From positions 1 through 64,000 of the forward strand of contig CAVOXB010000014.1 in assembly GCA_963700305.1 (NCBI GenBank): a stretch of 64,000 nucleotides of DNA, written 5' to 3'. This DNA is from Desulfomonile sp963700305 (lineage in GTDB: Bacteria; Desulfobacterota; Desulfomonilia; Desulfomonilales; Desulfomonilaceae). Under the pieces are notes generated by a model that searched no databases, was not told where the DNA came from, and saw only the letters and a list, made by a program, of their open reading frames with translations. A program made the translations under genes and the position numbers. How positions within the stretch are numbered: the stretch's first letter is position 1; each line of letters starts with the position of its first letter. Below are positions 49,574 through 57,896 of this stretch, piece after piece.

Positions 49574-49600
49574 TTGTCAGTTGTGAAAAGATGATATAAT
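49574..49600 (+). promoter_or_regulatory. probable sigma-70 promoter for the glutaredoxin/FTR genes
   Basis: TTGTCA (49574-49579) and a perfect TATAAT (49595-49600) are separated by 15 bases, slightly short of the usual 16-18. The -10 box lies 19 bases before the glutaredoxin start, so the leader would be short. Confidence 0.45.
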
Positions 49601-49619
49601 TGTTGTACGTGGTGATTAC

Positions 49620-49875
49620 ATGAAGAAACAGATAAAAATCTATTCAATAAGCACATGCAACCACTGTAGGTGCGCTAAGAACCTTCTGATCCGGCACGGT
49701 GTGAAGTTCGAATGCGAAGACCTGGATCTTGCACACAAGGACAAAGTAGCTTCCCTTATGGAAGAAGTGAGAAGGCTCAATTCAAGATGTTCTCTTTCCG
49801 ACCATCATCATCGGAGAAAAGGTGATTGTCGGCTACAAAGAAGAATTGATAGAGGAGGCTCTGGAGAATGACTGA
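49620..49875 (+). CDS. glutaredoxin-like protein, one frameshift
   Basis: From ATG 49620 the sequence KIYSISTCNHCRCAKNLL carries the redox CxxC (C-N-H-C) after the first strand. Near 49790 the frame shifts into DVLFPTIIIGEKVIVGYKEE, the cis-proline and glutathione-site strand, ending LIEEALEND at TGA 49873. Corrected length is about 84 residues, typical for this small glutaredoxin group. Its end overlaps the start of the ferredoxin-thioredoxin reductase gene by eight bases. This glutaredoxin-FTR pair recurs in anaerobes, where FTR is thought to reduce the glutaredoxin. Confidence 0.8.
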
Positions 49876-50199
49876 AGCGGAAAAGCTTTACGAAATGCTA
49901 AGAAAGGCTCAGGAACCGAAAGGCTTCCTTTTCAACAAAGATAAAGCAAGGGTTATAGAGCTGCTTGAGGCGCTCTTGCAGAATAAGCAGCGCTACGGAT
50001 ATATGTGCTGCCCTTGCAGACTGGCCTCGAACAACCGCGAGCAGGACAAAGATATAATATGCCCTTGCGCGTGTACAGACCCGAAGACGTTGAGGAATAC
50101 GGAAGCTGTTACTGCAGTCTTTATGTCTCATCTGATTGGAATGATGGAAAAATCACTTGTGAATACGTACCTGAGAGACGGCCCCTGGAAAAATGCTGA
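49868..50199 (+). CDS. ferredoxin:thioredoxin reductase catalytic-chain-like protein, one frameshift
   Basis: ATG 49868 begins MTEAEKLYEMLRKAQEPKGF. The [4Fe-4S]/disulfide motifs are YMCCPCRLASNN (CPC), IICPC and, after a shift near 50070, YRPEDVEEYGSCYCSLYVS, ending ERRPLEKC at TGA 50197. The third motif is C-Y-C where plant FTR has C-H-C. Corrected length is about 110 residues, normal for the catalytic subunit. No variable subunit is present, as in other anaerobes. It takes electrons from ferredoxin to reduce a disulfide, most likely in the overlapping glutaredoxin. Confidence 0.85.
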
Positions 50200-50265
50200 T
50201 TCTCGTCCGGAATTCCTGTTGTGGAACCGCCAATCTGGCAACGTAATCACAGGTTCCAAGCAGGA

Positions 50266-50571
50266 TTACGGCGAACACTGCTGCAGACTGCTCTTGACGC
50301 ACGCTCGGGCATCTATTGCTTTCATGACGGATTCCAGTTGTTGCTTTATTGCGCCTCTTCTCAGCTTGTAATTCTTGATTCGATCGATACTGCCGGCTTC
50401 AATGGCTGAACCCAGGACGGTATCAACTGTCTTCAGATCCTCTTGATAACGTTCAGCTATTCGGATAAGTTCCGGGCAGGCTTTTGCCACTAACTCTTCG
50501 GAATAACAGGGTACCGACCCAATCATGAACAAACAAGCAAGAATCAGGCAGCACGTGAATAGTCTTCGCAT
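50266..50571 (-). CDS. small exported hypothetical protein
   Basis: 101 residues with a clear signal peptide (MRRLFTCCLILACLFMIGSV, cleavage near PCYSEE). The mature part is helical and charged (ELIRIAERYQEDLKTVDTVL) with three cysteines. GAAGGAGTCCTAATC lies upstream of ATG 50571. No family is recognised. It is convergent with the glutaredoxin/FTR genes. Confidence 0.6.
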   Translation of the reverse strand: MRRLFTCCLILACLFMIGSVPCYSEELVAKACPELIRIAERYQEDLKTVDTVLGSAIEAGSIDRIKNYKLRRGAIKQQLESVMKAIDARACVKSSLQQCSP

Positions 50572-50746
50572 GATTAGGACTCCTTCGCAGTGATGACGCA
50601 GGCCCTACGTACACTAAAGGGCCGCATTCGGGGTCCTTATACCACACTTTACTGATTGCATAAATATTTTATTAATTATGACGAAGTGTTGTATAAATAA
50701 TATGATGTTATAATTTAATATTTAAAGGTTATTCATTAATATTATT

Positions 50747-51028
50747 TTAAAGAGGATCGTGTATTTCGCCAGGCTTAATGTCAGGAAACTTCAACCCTCT
50801 GAATTCACCACTGTCCAATCGAAAGCAAATGCTTCGAGGACGTCCCTTTCCTTCGTTAAACTCCTGCATTCGCGCTTCCACCCATTCCCAGGCCTTGTTG
50901 AGGCTTTTTAGGCATCCTTCGAGTGCAGGAATTGTAAGGATTTCACCATCATCCCACGCGAAGGTGACCGCTCCAGGCCTCATGCTATCTAATATTTTCT
51001 GGTCCCATATTGAATCGGAACTGCTCAT
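50747..51028 (-). CDS. small hypothetical protein
   Basis: 93 residues from ATG 51028 with GGAG seven bases upstream. Composition is normal and soluble: SMRPGAVTFAWDDGEILTIP, then SLNKAWEWVEARMQEFNEGK. No membrane segment, signal peptide or known motif is seen. The start lies 13 bp after the EcfT gene stop, so the two are probably co-transcribed. The sequence downstream (50640-50745) is very AT-rich. Confidence 0.55.
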   Translation of the reverse strand: MSSSDSIWDQKILDSMRPGAVTFAWDDGEILTIPALEGCLKSLNKAWEWVEARMQEFNEGKGRPRSICFRLDSGEFRGLKFPDIKPGEIHDPL

Positions 51029-51041
51029 ATTTTCACTCCAT

Positions 51042-51866
51042 TCATATGTTACGAATCGGGCAGATTTCTAGTGCTGATACTGTGATTTGAAGAACCAGGC
51101 AGCCTGTCAGGAAAGCCGCAGTTTTGGCATCCAGCGCACAGAATTCTAGAGGTTCGTACTCGGACCTTCGCTGCCCAAGTTGGAACCCTCTTGCGGCCAT
51201 GGCCTCAGCCAGGGTGTCGGCGCGTCTCAATGTGCTTGATAGCGCTGGGACAAGCACTGCTGAGAGATTTGCCGCTCTGACGGCCAAATTGCCGCGGCCG
51301 AATTCTACTCCGCGGGATTTCTGCGCGTCGACTATACACCTCAATTCCTGCTGCAAAAGAGGGACAAAGCGCATGGCCATCAACAAAACTAGTCCTATTT
51401 CTTCGACTGGCAAGACACGACGCAGTGGTCGAGCAAGTCTGCGGCATGCTCTGGTGATCTGAATCGGACTTGTGGAGAACGTGAGGCACATAGAGAGTAC
51501 AATTGCCTCCCCGAGCTGAAGAGTAAACAAAAGCCCCTTCCTTATGCCTTCGTCGGTAAGTGGCAGAGAGACTGAGCCTGCCGCTATGGCTGTGCCCTCA
51601 CGAACGAACAGGATGTTCGCTACTCCGGCAATGGCAAGCATCCAGACAAATCGCTTCATACTCCAAAGCCATATTCGAGCCCCCGCTGCGGTCAGGATCG
51701 CTGCCAGCGCAGTAGCAGCAAAGGTAATTGCCTGATTCAACGGACTTCTTGCCAAGAAGACCATTCCCAGCATGATTATCATGCCGACGAGCTTGGTTCG
51801 CGGGTCAAGTCTGTGGAGTACTGAGTCTCCTGGAATATAACTGCCGATGAATATATCCTGAATCAT
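51042..51866 (-). CDS. energy-coupling factor transporter transmembrane protein (EcfT/CbiQ family)
   Basis: 274 residues from ATG 51866; the frame extends to 51974 without homology. The beginning GSYIPGDSVLHRLDPRTKLV is the family signature, followed by about five membrane helices. The two coupling motifs that contact the ATPases are DAQKSRGVEFG and EAMAARGFQLGQ, the latter with the canonical A-R-G. EcfT joins vitamin- or metal-binding S components to two ATPases. No S component or ATPase is next to it, so the substrate cannot be assigned. Confidence 0.85.
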   Translation of the reverse strand: MIQDIFIGSYIPGDSVLHRLDPRTKLVGMIIMLGMVFLARSPLNQAITFAATALAAILTAAGARIWLWSMKRFVWMLAIAGVANILFVREGTAIAAGSVSLPLTDEGIRKGLLFTLQLGEAIVLSMCLTFSTSPIQITRACRRLARPLRRVLPVEEIGLVLLMAMRFVPLLQQELRCIVDAQKSRGVEFGRGNLAVRAANLSAVLVPALSSTLRRADTLAEAMAARGFQLGQRRSEYEPLEFCALDAKTAAFLTGCLVLQITVSALEICPIRNI

Positions 51867-52345
51867 TCTGGACCATTCTCCGATCACATCGAGCCACCCA
51901 TTATAGCCCAGCCTTTTCTTATACGAAAGATGACCTTGGCGTAATTTTTTCCCTGGCTCTTGCCATGCCTGCAATTGTGGTCATCCAACTGAGTAAGTAA
52001 GAGCTCCATCGTGAGAAGCGAGGCGATTCCGCGAGTCGGGGGACAATTTTTTTTCGGAATTGTTCACTTTGCAAAAAAAGCCACCGTCATTGCGAGAGCG
52101 TAAGCCCGTGGCAATCTCCCAACCGTCAGGAATAGATTGCTCTGTCGTTTTACTCCTCGCAATGACACCGGTCTCACTCCCCGATTTTTTGGTAACTGCA
52201 CAATTCCGTTTTTTTTTGACGCTTAACCTATGAGATTGCTTCGCCTCAATGGCAATGACTCGTTCGGCTTCAGCTTCTTTCCGTCACCCAAGCGGAGTCC
52301 GCACGCTATCCGACGACTCGCTTGAGATTCAGAACAGTTAAATTA
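51867..52345. other. intergenic region holding the second MITE-like copy
   Basis: 479 bp between EcfT and the insertion sequence. It contains the repeat at 52055-52208 and, at 52230-52260, a partial match to the inverted repeat core (ATTGCTTCGCCTCAATGGCA). No gene is present. Confidence 0.5.
52055..52208. repeat. 154-bp MITE-like repeat, copy 2
   Basis: Starts CGGAATTGTTCAC and ends GCACAATTCCG, so its ends are inverted repeats. The interior is about 90 % identical to the copy at 26522-26675, including GTCATTGCGAG and CTCGCAATGAC. It has no coding capacity. Confidence 0.75.
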
Positions 52346-52956
52346 CCCCCGGCAAAGCCGGGGGCATATTCCTGTTAGCCCCCCAAGGGGGTCAGCTCAT
52401 GAGTCCCCTGAAGGGGACGGGTCGTCGTCAGAAAGCCAGTTCAGTTGATCGAGCCTTGCGTCTTTGGCGTCCTGCTCGCGAATGTACTTCCTTACAGACT
52501 CTTCGTCCAAACCCACTGTTGAGACATAGTAGCCACGAGCCCAAAAGCTCTCTCCTGCAAAGTTCCGCTTTCTCGCTGTGAAATTCCTTGCAATGGAGAT
52601 CGCACTCTTGCCTTTGATGTACCCGATCACGTTGGACACAGCAAACTTGGGTGGAATACTCATGCACACATGGACATGATCCGAGCACAGATGTCCTTCC
52701 ACTATCTGGGACTCCTTTTGGCGAGCCAACTCATGAAATATCTCTCCCAGGTATTTCCGAAGGGAACCGTAAATCTGCTTTCTCCGGCGTTTGGGAATGA
52801 AAACCACATGATACTTGCAATCCCACTTCGTGTGATTTAGGCTCTTATAGTCTTTCATGAAAACCTCCCAGAATTGAAATTTGGTGTGTTCTGGGAGGTT
52901 GCCTCTTACTGCCTCACACGGTCAAACCTTGGGGAGTCTCCCCGGCAAAGCCGGGG
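52346..52956 (-). mobile_element. IS200/IS605-family insertion sequence
   Basis: A single transposase gene is flanked by matching hairpins, CCCCCGGCAAAGCCGGGGG at 52346-52364 and CCCCGGCAAAGCCGGGG at 52940-52956. Y1 transposases recognise subterminal hairpins instead of inverted repeats, and no target duplication is expected. The accessory tnpB gene is absent, as in IS200-type elements. Exact ends are not determined. Confidence 0.75.
52397..52858 (-). CDS. tnpA: IS200/IS605 TnpA transposase (Y1, HUH)
   Basis: 153 residues, full length for TnpA. The HUH motif is in LCSDHVHVCMSIPPKFAVS (H-V-H), and the nucleophilic tyrosine lies in ARGYYVSTVGLDEESVRKY. The opening KWDCKYHVVFIPKRRRKQIY is typical. 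It cuts and rejoins single-stranded DNA at hairpin-marked ends. The frame is intact, so the element may be active. AAAACCTCCCAG on the minus strand upstream reads as a GGGAGG ribosome site before ATG 52858. Confidence 0.9.
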   Translation of the reverse strand: MKDYKSLNHTKWDCKYHVVFIPKRRRKQIYGSLRKYLGEIFHELARQKESQIVEGHLCSDHVHVCMSIPPKFAVSNVIGYIKGKSAISIARNFTARKRNFAGESFWARGYYVSTVGLDEESVRKYIREQDAKDARLDQLNWLSDDDPSPSGDS

Positions 52957-53020
52957 GCTTACCATTTTCTGTTTACTGATAAGGAATACTGAATTAGAGA
53001 AACGGAGATTAGGGCAAAGC

Positions 53021-53458
53021 ATGGCTCAGGATTCAAAGGAAGGTTTGACAATTCTGTCACAGGGCAAGACGGTTTATCCTGATAGTCCCGACAACGCGTC
53101 TATGGAAACCTTCGCCAACAAGTGCACAAACAGAGATTATGTAGTGGAATTCGATTGTCCTGAATTCACCAGCATGTGTCCGGTAACGGGCCAACCTGAT
53201 TTTGCGAAGATAAAAATCACGTACATACCAGACTTAAAATGCATTGAATCCAAGTCATTGAAACTGTATTTGTTTTCTTTCAGAAACGTGGGCATGTTCC
53301 ACGAGGAGATCACCAACAGAATTCTGGATGATTTGGTCAAAGCCTGTCAACCCCGTTGGGCTCGCGTAAGGGGTATTATGAACCGTAGAGGTGGAATTAC
53401 CATAGACGTTACCGCAGAACATCTCCGTCCCGACTATAAGGGTGTTACTCCACAATAA
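53021..53458 (+). CDS. queF: preQ0 reductase (NADPH-dependent 7-cyano-7-deazaguanine reductase)
   Basis: 145 residues, the size of the short (unimodular) QueF type. The catalytic cysteine is in FTSMCPVTGQPDFAKIKITY and the QueF motif in IESKSLKLYLFSFRNVGMFH, with the substrate-binding glutamate in HEEITNRILDDL. It reduces the nitrile of preQ0 to preQ1 during queuosine synthesis for tRNA. The start ATG 53021 has GGAG about 15 bases upstream and AGGG nearer. No preQ1 riboswitch is visible before it. The frame is intact. Confidence 0.92.
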   Translation: MAQDSKEGLTILSQGKTVYPDSPDNASMETFANKCTNRDYVVEFDCPEFTSMCPVTGQPDFAKIKITYIPDLKCIESKSLKLYLFSFRNVGMFHEEITNRILDDLVKACQPRWARVRGIMNRRGGITIDVTAEHLRPDYKGVTPQ

Positions 53459-53465
53459 AGCAAGA

Positions 53466-54068
53466 ATGCAGCTCGATTCCGGCAACAATCTCCTGACCGT
53501 GAAGGGGCTTTCATTATCACCTAAAGTGGGCTCTTGGTCAGCCTCCATTTTCTTTCAGCGTGCCGCTGGCGAAGTGGTGTGGATAACTGGACCTTCAGGC
53601 ATAGGAAAAACTACTGTCCTGCGAATTTTGGCAAGGCTCAGTGAATCGACCGGAGAGGTTTCTCTGGACGGAGTTCCCTGGACACAGATCCCACCTGTTC
53701 AATGGCGCAAAAGAGTAGTCTATTTGCGTCAAGAACCGGTTTTGGTCAGGGGGACAGTCCTTGAGAACCTCGAAAGGGCTTTTTCTTTCCATTGCAGATC
53801 TTCCGAGCGGCTTGATTTGGAATTCGCAGGCGGTCTCCTTTCGAGGCTATTGCTTAAAGAGCAAATGCTTCATCAGGATGCGCACTTACTTTCTGTGGGG
53901 GAAAGCGCAAGGGTGGAACTGGTACGCGCTCTACTGGTGAATCCCCTTTGGAAGCATGCTGCTGGTCGGGTTGCCTTTTCGACGACTTTTCACTCGAGAC
54001 GAGGCTCTGAAACCGGAACTATCTCGCAGCAGGTGAAAGATGCACCAGTAAAGTCGCTTATGAGGTGA
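53466..54068 (+). pseudogene. ABC transporter ATP-binding protein, 3' part lost or scrambled
   Basis: ATG 53466 lies eight bases after queF. The first 155 residues are a regular ABC ATPase: Walker A ITGPSGIGKTTVLRILARL, Q-loop VVYLRQEPVLVRGTVLENL and signature HLLSVGESARVELVRALLVN. The family looks like the FetA/YbbL exporters. After ALLVNP the Walker B and D-loop (LLDEPT) do not appear in any frame; the remaining residues look random. Bases near 53981 (CGACGACTTTTCACTCG) resemble 62237-62252 (CGACGACTCTTCACTAG), so a repeat may have replaced the 3' end. No permease gene follows. Confidence 0.75.
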
Positions 54069-54127
54069 TAGGCCGACTGGCAATGTTGGCTTGTAACAGA
54101 CCAGGCGGGGCCTACATGTTCTGGTGA

Positions 54128-55882
54128 CTACTTAGCCTCGTAGACGACCTTGCCGCCGACGATCGTCTTGACCGCGGTAACCTCTTTAATGCCTTCCTTC
54201 GGCACCGTGAAGATATCGTCAGAAAGCACGGTCATGTCCGCGTATTTGCCTGGCTCGATCGTACCCTTCACATCCGCTTGTCCCATTGACTTTGCCCCCC
54301 AAATTGTCCACATCTTAAGCGCCTCGGTGACCGATATGGCTTGCCCGGGCAGGAATAATCCCCTGTCCGATTCACGCGTGACCGCCGCATACATCGCCTC
54401 GAAAGGGTTAATATTGCCCAGATAAATTCCGGTCATATCAGTGCTTGCAGCGGGCTCCAATCCGGCGTCGATCATCGAACGGAATTGGAAGCCGGTACTT
54501 GCCCTCAGAGCACCCATGTTTTCATAATCCGCCTTGACCAGCTCCAATAGCCACATAGGTTGGACCGACACGTGGAGCCCCTTGCTCTTCATCGCTTTGG
54601 CTCGTTGCAACTGCCCGTCATTGAGCTGGAACATCCCGAAGTGCTCGATGCGTATGATACCCCCCGGTCCCCCGGATTTGATCAGATCTTCGTAAGCGTT
54701 AAGGCCTATGTCGTGGGCCTTATCGCCTGAACAATGGAACATGCATATCGCGCCGGCCTTGCTGGCAATGGCAGCGAAACGGTTGGCATCCGGCTGAGGA
54801 GTGACAAGGGTTCCATGGCCGCCTGGGGGATCGGTTTCAAAATGCCCGATATACGGTTCACACATAAACCCGGTGCGCGCGTCATTCTCTCCGTCAACCC
54901 AATCTTTTATCCCCCCGAATCGATACCAAGCAGCGTCGGCGCCTTTTGGCATATGGAATTTGCTCAAATCTTCCGGCATATCCTTGCCATTGGCCGATGT
55001 CCAAATAGAGGTGGTATAGCGAATGGTAGGTGTCATTTTTGACAGAGCGACCTTTTGCAGAACCGGCAAAGCGGCAGCAGGCGTGATAGCAAGCAGTGAT
55101 GTGAATCCGTGCTGGTTCCAGAACTCCTGGATGCCTTTCGTGTAATAGTTTTCCAGCTCGGCAAGAGTAGGATTCGTCGGTATATCGGACTGAACGTCCA
55201 ACAACGCGCCGGTAGGTTCGCCGTTCGGATCAAGAATGACCGAACCCCCACGCGGCAGTCTTGCCATTCCCTTCTTAATGCCCACCAGTTTCAAAGCAGC
55301 CGAGTTCACCACAGCCTGGTGGGCGCCATTAGCGAGCAACACAGGGTTAAGCGGGGCCGCGGCGTCCAGTTCGGCCTTGTTGGGAAGGCGTTTCTCGACG
55401 AACTTGTTCTCACTCGCAGAAACGCAGGCAACATAAATCCACTCTCCCTTTGGGGCCTTCTTTGCCCACTCGGCTATGTTTTCCAGCGCCTGCTTCACTG
55501 ATTTGGTCTGGGGGTAGCGGCAATCGACCCACGCTTCTTTCAAGTAAATTGTCTCCATGGGGTGGCAATGCGCGTCGATCAATCCGGGCACGACCGTTTT
55601 GCCGCCGAGATCAAACAGACGAGTCGAGGCTCCCGCGAGCTTCTTGATCTCGTCCGGGCCACCGACCTTCAGGATCTTGCCGTCTTTGACTGCAACCGCT
55701 CCGACTGTGGATCCACCAGCATCTAGAGTGACAATATTGCCGTTGAAATAGATCACGTCCGGAACCAAATCGCCCTTGAGTGCTGATGCGATAGCGTCCG
55801 ATCCCACTAAAAGGCCTCCGGTGACAGCCAACGACGACGTCAGAAAGCCTCGCCGACTGATCTTGTTGTCCTTATCATTCAT
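54128..55882 (-). CDS. Tat-exported amidohydrolase (YtcJ-like)
   Basis: 584 residues. The twin-arginine signal ISRRGFLTSSLAVTGGLLVG predicts folding before export. The metal motif VVPGLIDAHCHPM (HxH), ICMFHCSGDKAHDIGLNAYE (histidine) and IRIEHFGMFQ (histidine) belong to the amidohydrolase_3/YtcJ group. The C-terminus shows GTIEPGKYADMTVLSDDIF, the composite beta-domain return. These enzymes hydrolyse amide or ester bonds in various small molecules; the substrate is unknown. Intact, alone on its strand, start ATG 55882 after AAAGGAATAGTGCAAG. Confidence 0.85.
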   Translation of the reverse strand: MNDKDNKISRRGFLTSSLAVTGGLLVGSDAIASALKGDLVPDVIYFNGNIVTLDAGGSTVGAVAVKDGKILKVGGPDEIKKLAGASTRLFDLGGKTVVPGLIDAHCHPMETIYLKEAWVDCRYPQTKSVKQALENIAEWAKKAPKGEWIYVACVSASENKFVEKRLPNKAELDAAAPLNPVLLANGAHQAVVNSAALKLVGIKKGMARLPRGGSVILDPNGEPTGALLDVQSDIPTNPTLAELENYYTKGIQEFWNQHGFTSLLAITPAAALPVLQKVALSKMTPTIRYTTSIWTSANGKDMPEDLSKFHMPKGADAAWYRFGGIKDWVDGENDARTGFMCEPYIGHFETDPPGGHGTLVTPQPDANRFAAIASKAGAICMFHCSGDKAHDIGLNAYEDLIKSGGPGGIIRIEHFGMFQLNDGQLQRAKAMKSKGLHVSVQPMWLLELVKADYENMGALRASTGFQFRSMIDAGLEPAASTDMTGIYLGNINPFEAMYAAVTRESDRGLFLPGQAISVTEALKMWTIWGAKSMGQADVKGTIEPGKYADMTVLSDDIFTVPKEGIKEVTAVKTIVGGKVVYEAK

Positions 55883-56060
55883 CTTGCACTATTCCTTTCG
55901 ATTGATTATTCGGGCATTGGCTCTGCGCTGTTCAGAGGGAAGCAACCGGTTGAGTTCCAGGTGCGATGGGGCCAAATCCTATCCGTTAAAGAAGCCAATT
56001 ACTAATTTCCCCTTTGTCTCATCAAACCTACCGTGCATCGTCACCTGTTGAGAGCAAAAT

Positions 56061-56840
56061 TCATTTTCCGCGAAAAACTGGCGATCGTTTTTCAAAGAAT
56101 GCTTGTATGCCTTCCTGATAGTCATGGCTGTCGTACACCTGACGCCGCATACTCTGGACCCTCTCGAATGTCTCTGGACTGAGGTTATGGGAAGTCGACA
56201 GCAGCCTCAGCTCTTCTTTGAGAAGACTGATGACGAGCGGGCTGTTCTTGCAGATTTGTTCCGCTATGCCGTGGGCTAGATTCTCCAGCTGCTCTCGCGG
56301 GACGGCGTGGTTCACGATCCCTGCCTCAACGAGACGCTTTACCGGAAAAGGCTGTGCGGTAAACAGCATTTCTTTGCACAGCGGCATGCCTCCGGTAAGC
56401 ATGAGATTTTGGACTCCTGAAATATTGTAGGGGACTCCGAGTTTCGCTGGAGTGATGGCTAAGGTGGAGTCTTCTGCAGCAATTATTATGTCGCAGCTCA
56501 TCACGAGTTCACAAGCTCCTCCCCACACGCTTCCTTCGACCATGGCGAGTACAGGCGCAGGAAAATGCTCTATGGTCCTTACCGCGATCCTGAGCGGATC
56601 GTTGTAAGTCAACGGATCGCGGCCGTCCACGGGCAGCTCGCGGACGTCGTGTCCTGCTGAAAAAACTCTTGCCCCAGGGCGTGCTCTGAGAATAACAACC
56701 CGCGCACTCTGCTTCTTCATCTCCTCGAGCCCGTCGCAGAGGTCGTCAATTAACTCCTTGCTGAGAGAATTGAGCTTCTCCTGGTTGTTCAGAACAATTG
56801 TGCCTATTCCATCTGAGAACTGTTTGGCGACGAATCCCAT
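56061..56840 (-). CDS. scpB: methylmalonyl-CoA decarboxylase (ScpB/YgfG-like, crotonase fold)
   Basis: 259 residues from ATG 56840, matching the 261 of E. coli YgfG; the frame stays open back to 57005 but the extra residues have no counterpart. The match to YgfG runs throughout: LNSLSKELIDDL, VFSAGHDVRELPVDGRDPLT, MVEGSVWGGACELVMSCDII, TPAKLGVPYNISGVQNL and MRRQVYDSHDYQEGIQAFFE. The histidine in SAGHD and the GSVWGG oxyanion loop are characteristic. It converts methylmalonyl-CoA to propionyl-CoA and CO2. With the biotin-dependent carboxylase and prpE it suggests a full methylmalonyl/propionyl-CoA set. Confidence 0.9.
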   Translation of the reverse strand: MGFVAKQFSDGIGTIVLNNQEKLNSLSKELIDDLCDGLEEMKKQSARVVILRARPGARVFSAGHDVRELPVDGRDPLTYNDPLRIAVRTIEHFPAPVLAMVEGSVWGGACELVMSCDIIIAAEDSTLAITPAKLGVPYNISGVQNLMLTGGMPLCKEMLFTAQPFPVKRLVEAGIVNHAVPREQLENLAHGIAEQICKNSPLVISLLKEELRLLSTSHNLSPETFERVQSMRRQVYDSHDYQEGIQAFFEKRSPVFRGK

Positions 56841-57361
56841 TAGTTCCGCCCTCTTGATATCCATGCTTATATCCAGATGCCCGTCGCTGTCTGACGGACT
56901 TTGCTTCTCAGGTCGCTTACCTGTGCGTGGCGTGTCCCCCGGATTCCAAAAGGTCATCGTATATTTTTCCAAAAACAAATCGGCTGCTGAGTCTACGCCG
57001 GACAATTCTCGCTGCCCCTCCGTGGCATCATCACAAAAAGTCCGCGAGGCCTTCCTAGATTTGACAGGGCTTTCAAGGTCGCGTATTCAGCTCACAACCT
57101 TCATCTTGGCGTCCATGGGAAAAAAGCCGATCAGTACAAACTCGATAGTCCAGTAGGATGCTGCCTGAACAAATTGTATCGTATACTCCGTGTTGCTTCA
57201 AGCGCCAGATTTGTTACAGTTGTGGCCAGGTATAAGTGGACTCGAGACTTTGGTGCTTTCTGACAGCGACTTGATGTCCATTCGCTGTCGTGGCAAAGGA
57301 CGTGTTCCGAGTTGTGTAAATGGTTGCTCAGAGCCGTTGCTGGTTCATCAGGAGGATTTCT
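56841..57361. other. intergenic region
   Basis: 521 bp between the divergent decarboxylase and membrane protein genes. The first 165 bases continue the decarboxylase frame without homology (TMTFWNPGDTPRTGKRPEK), possibly a fragment of another gene. No repeat or terminator is seen. Confidence 0.4.
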
Positions 57362-57896
57362 GTGAATTGGGCCCCCTTCTACGCTGCTATGGTTGGAGCT
57401 GCTGCCGCAGTCATGGGCCTCCTGTTCGTGGCGGTCCAACTGAGCGCAGAGAAACTACCCTCCGACGTTCGAGACGGATGGCAATCCGTCGCGTTTCTGC
57501 ACCTTCTACCTTTTCCTCACAGCTTTCTTTCTTCCTCTCTGGTTCTTGATCCCGGCGTTTGATGCGCGCACACGTCCCGAGATTGCTTTGATCGTGGGGG
57601 CCATCGGTATCCTGCGTGTAATCCGTGCGTCCATTCCAATTTGGCATGGGGCGCTTCGAATCGGAGGCGACCGTTGGCGGGAAATGCTGTGGTATTCCGT
57701 AGGGCCGTTGGCCCTTTACATGCTGATCCTTCACGAAGCAGCCAGAGCATATTACGGGCAATGGACCGAATCCACTGACGTAAATATAGCGATCTTCCTC
57801 ATCATACTCTTCAGTCTTGGACTTAAGAACTCCTGGAATCTGTTTGCTGAGGGGGCTTTTCAATCCAAGGGCGAGACGTCCGAAAAGAAGAACTGA
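57362..57896 (+). CDS. small multi-pass membrane protein, one frameshift
   Basis: GTG 57362 follows CAGGAGG by five bases. The sequence NWAPFYAAMVGAAAAVMGLL forms the first membrane helix. Near 57500 the frame shifts from FLHLLPF into TFYLFLTAFFLPLWFLIPAF, a second helix, then RPEIALIVGAIGILRVIRAS and two further helices (YSVGPLALYMLILHEAARAY and VNIAIFLIILFSLGLKNSWN). About 177 residues if corrected. Four helices and no known motif; function unknown. Confidence 0.6.

Noticed and set aside
52346..52956. CRISPR-like array from the repeated GGCAAAGCC hairpins
   Set aside because: Only two copies, 590 bp apart, at the ends of a transposase gene; they are insertion-sequence ends.
53442..53465. 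earlier GTG start for the ABC gene
   Set aside because: It would overlap the queF end and adds eight residues with no homology; ATG 53466 suits better.
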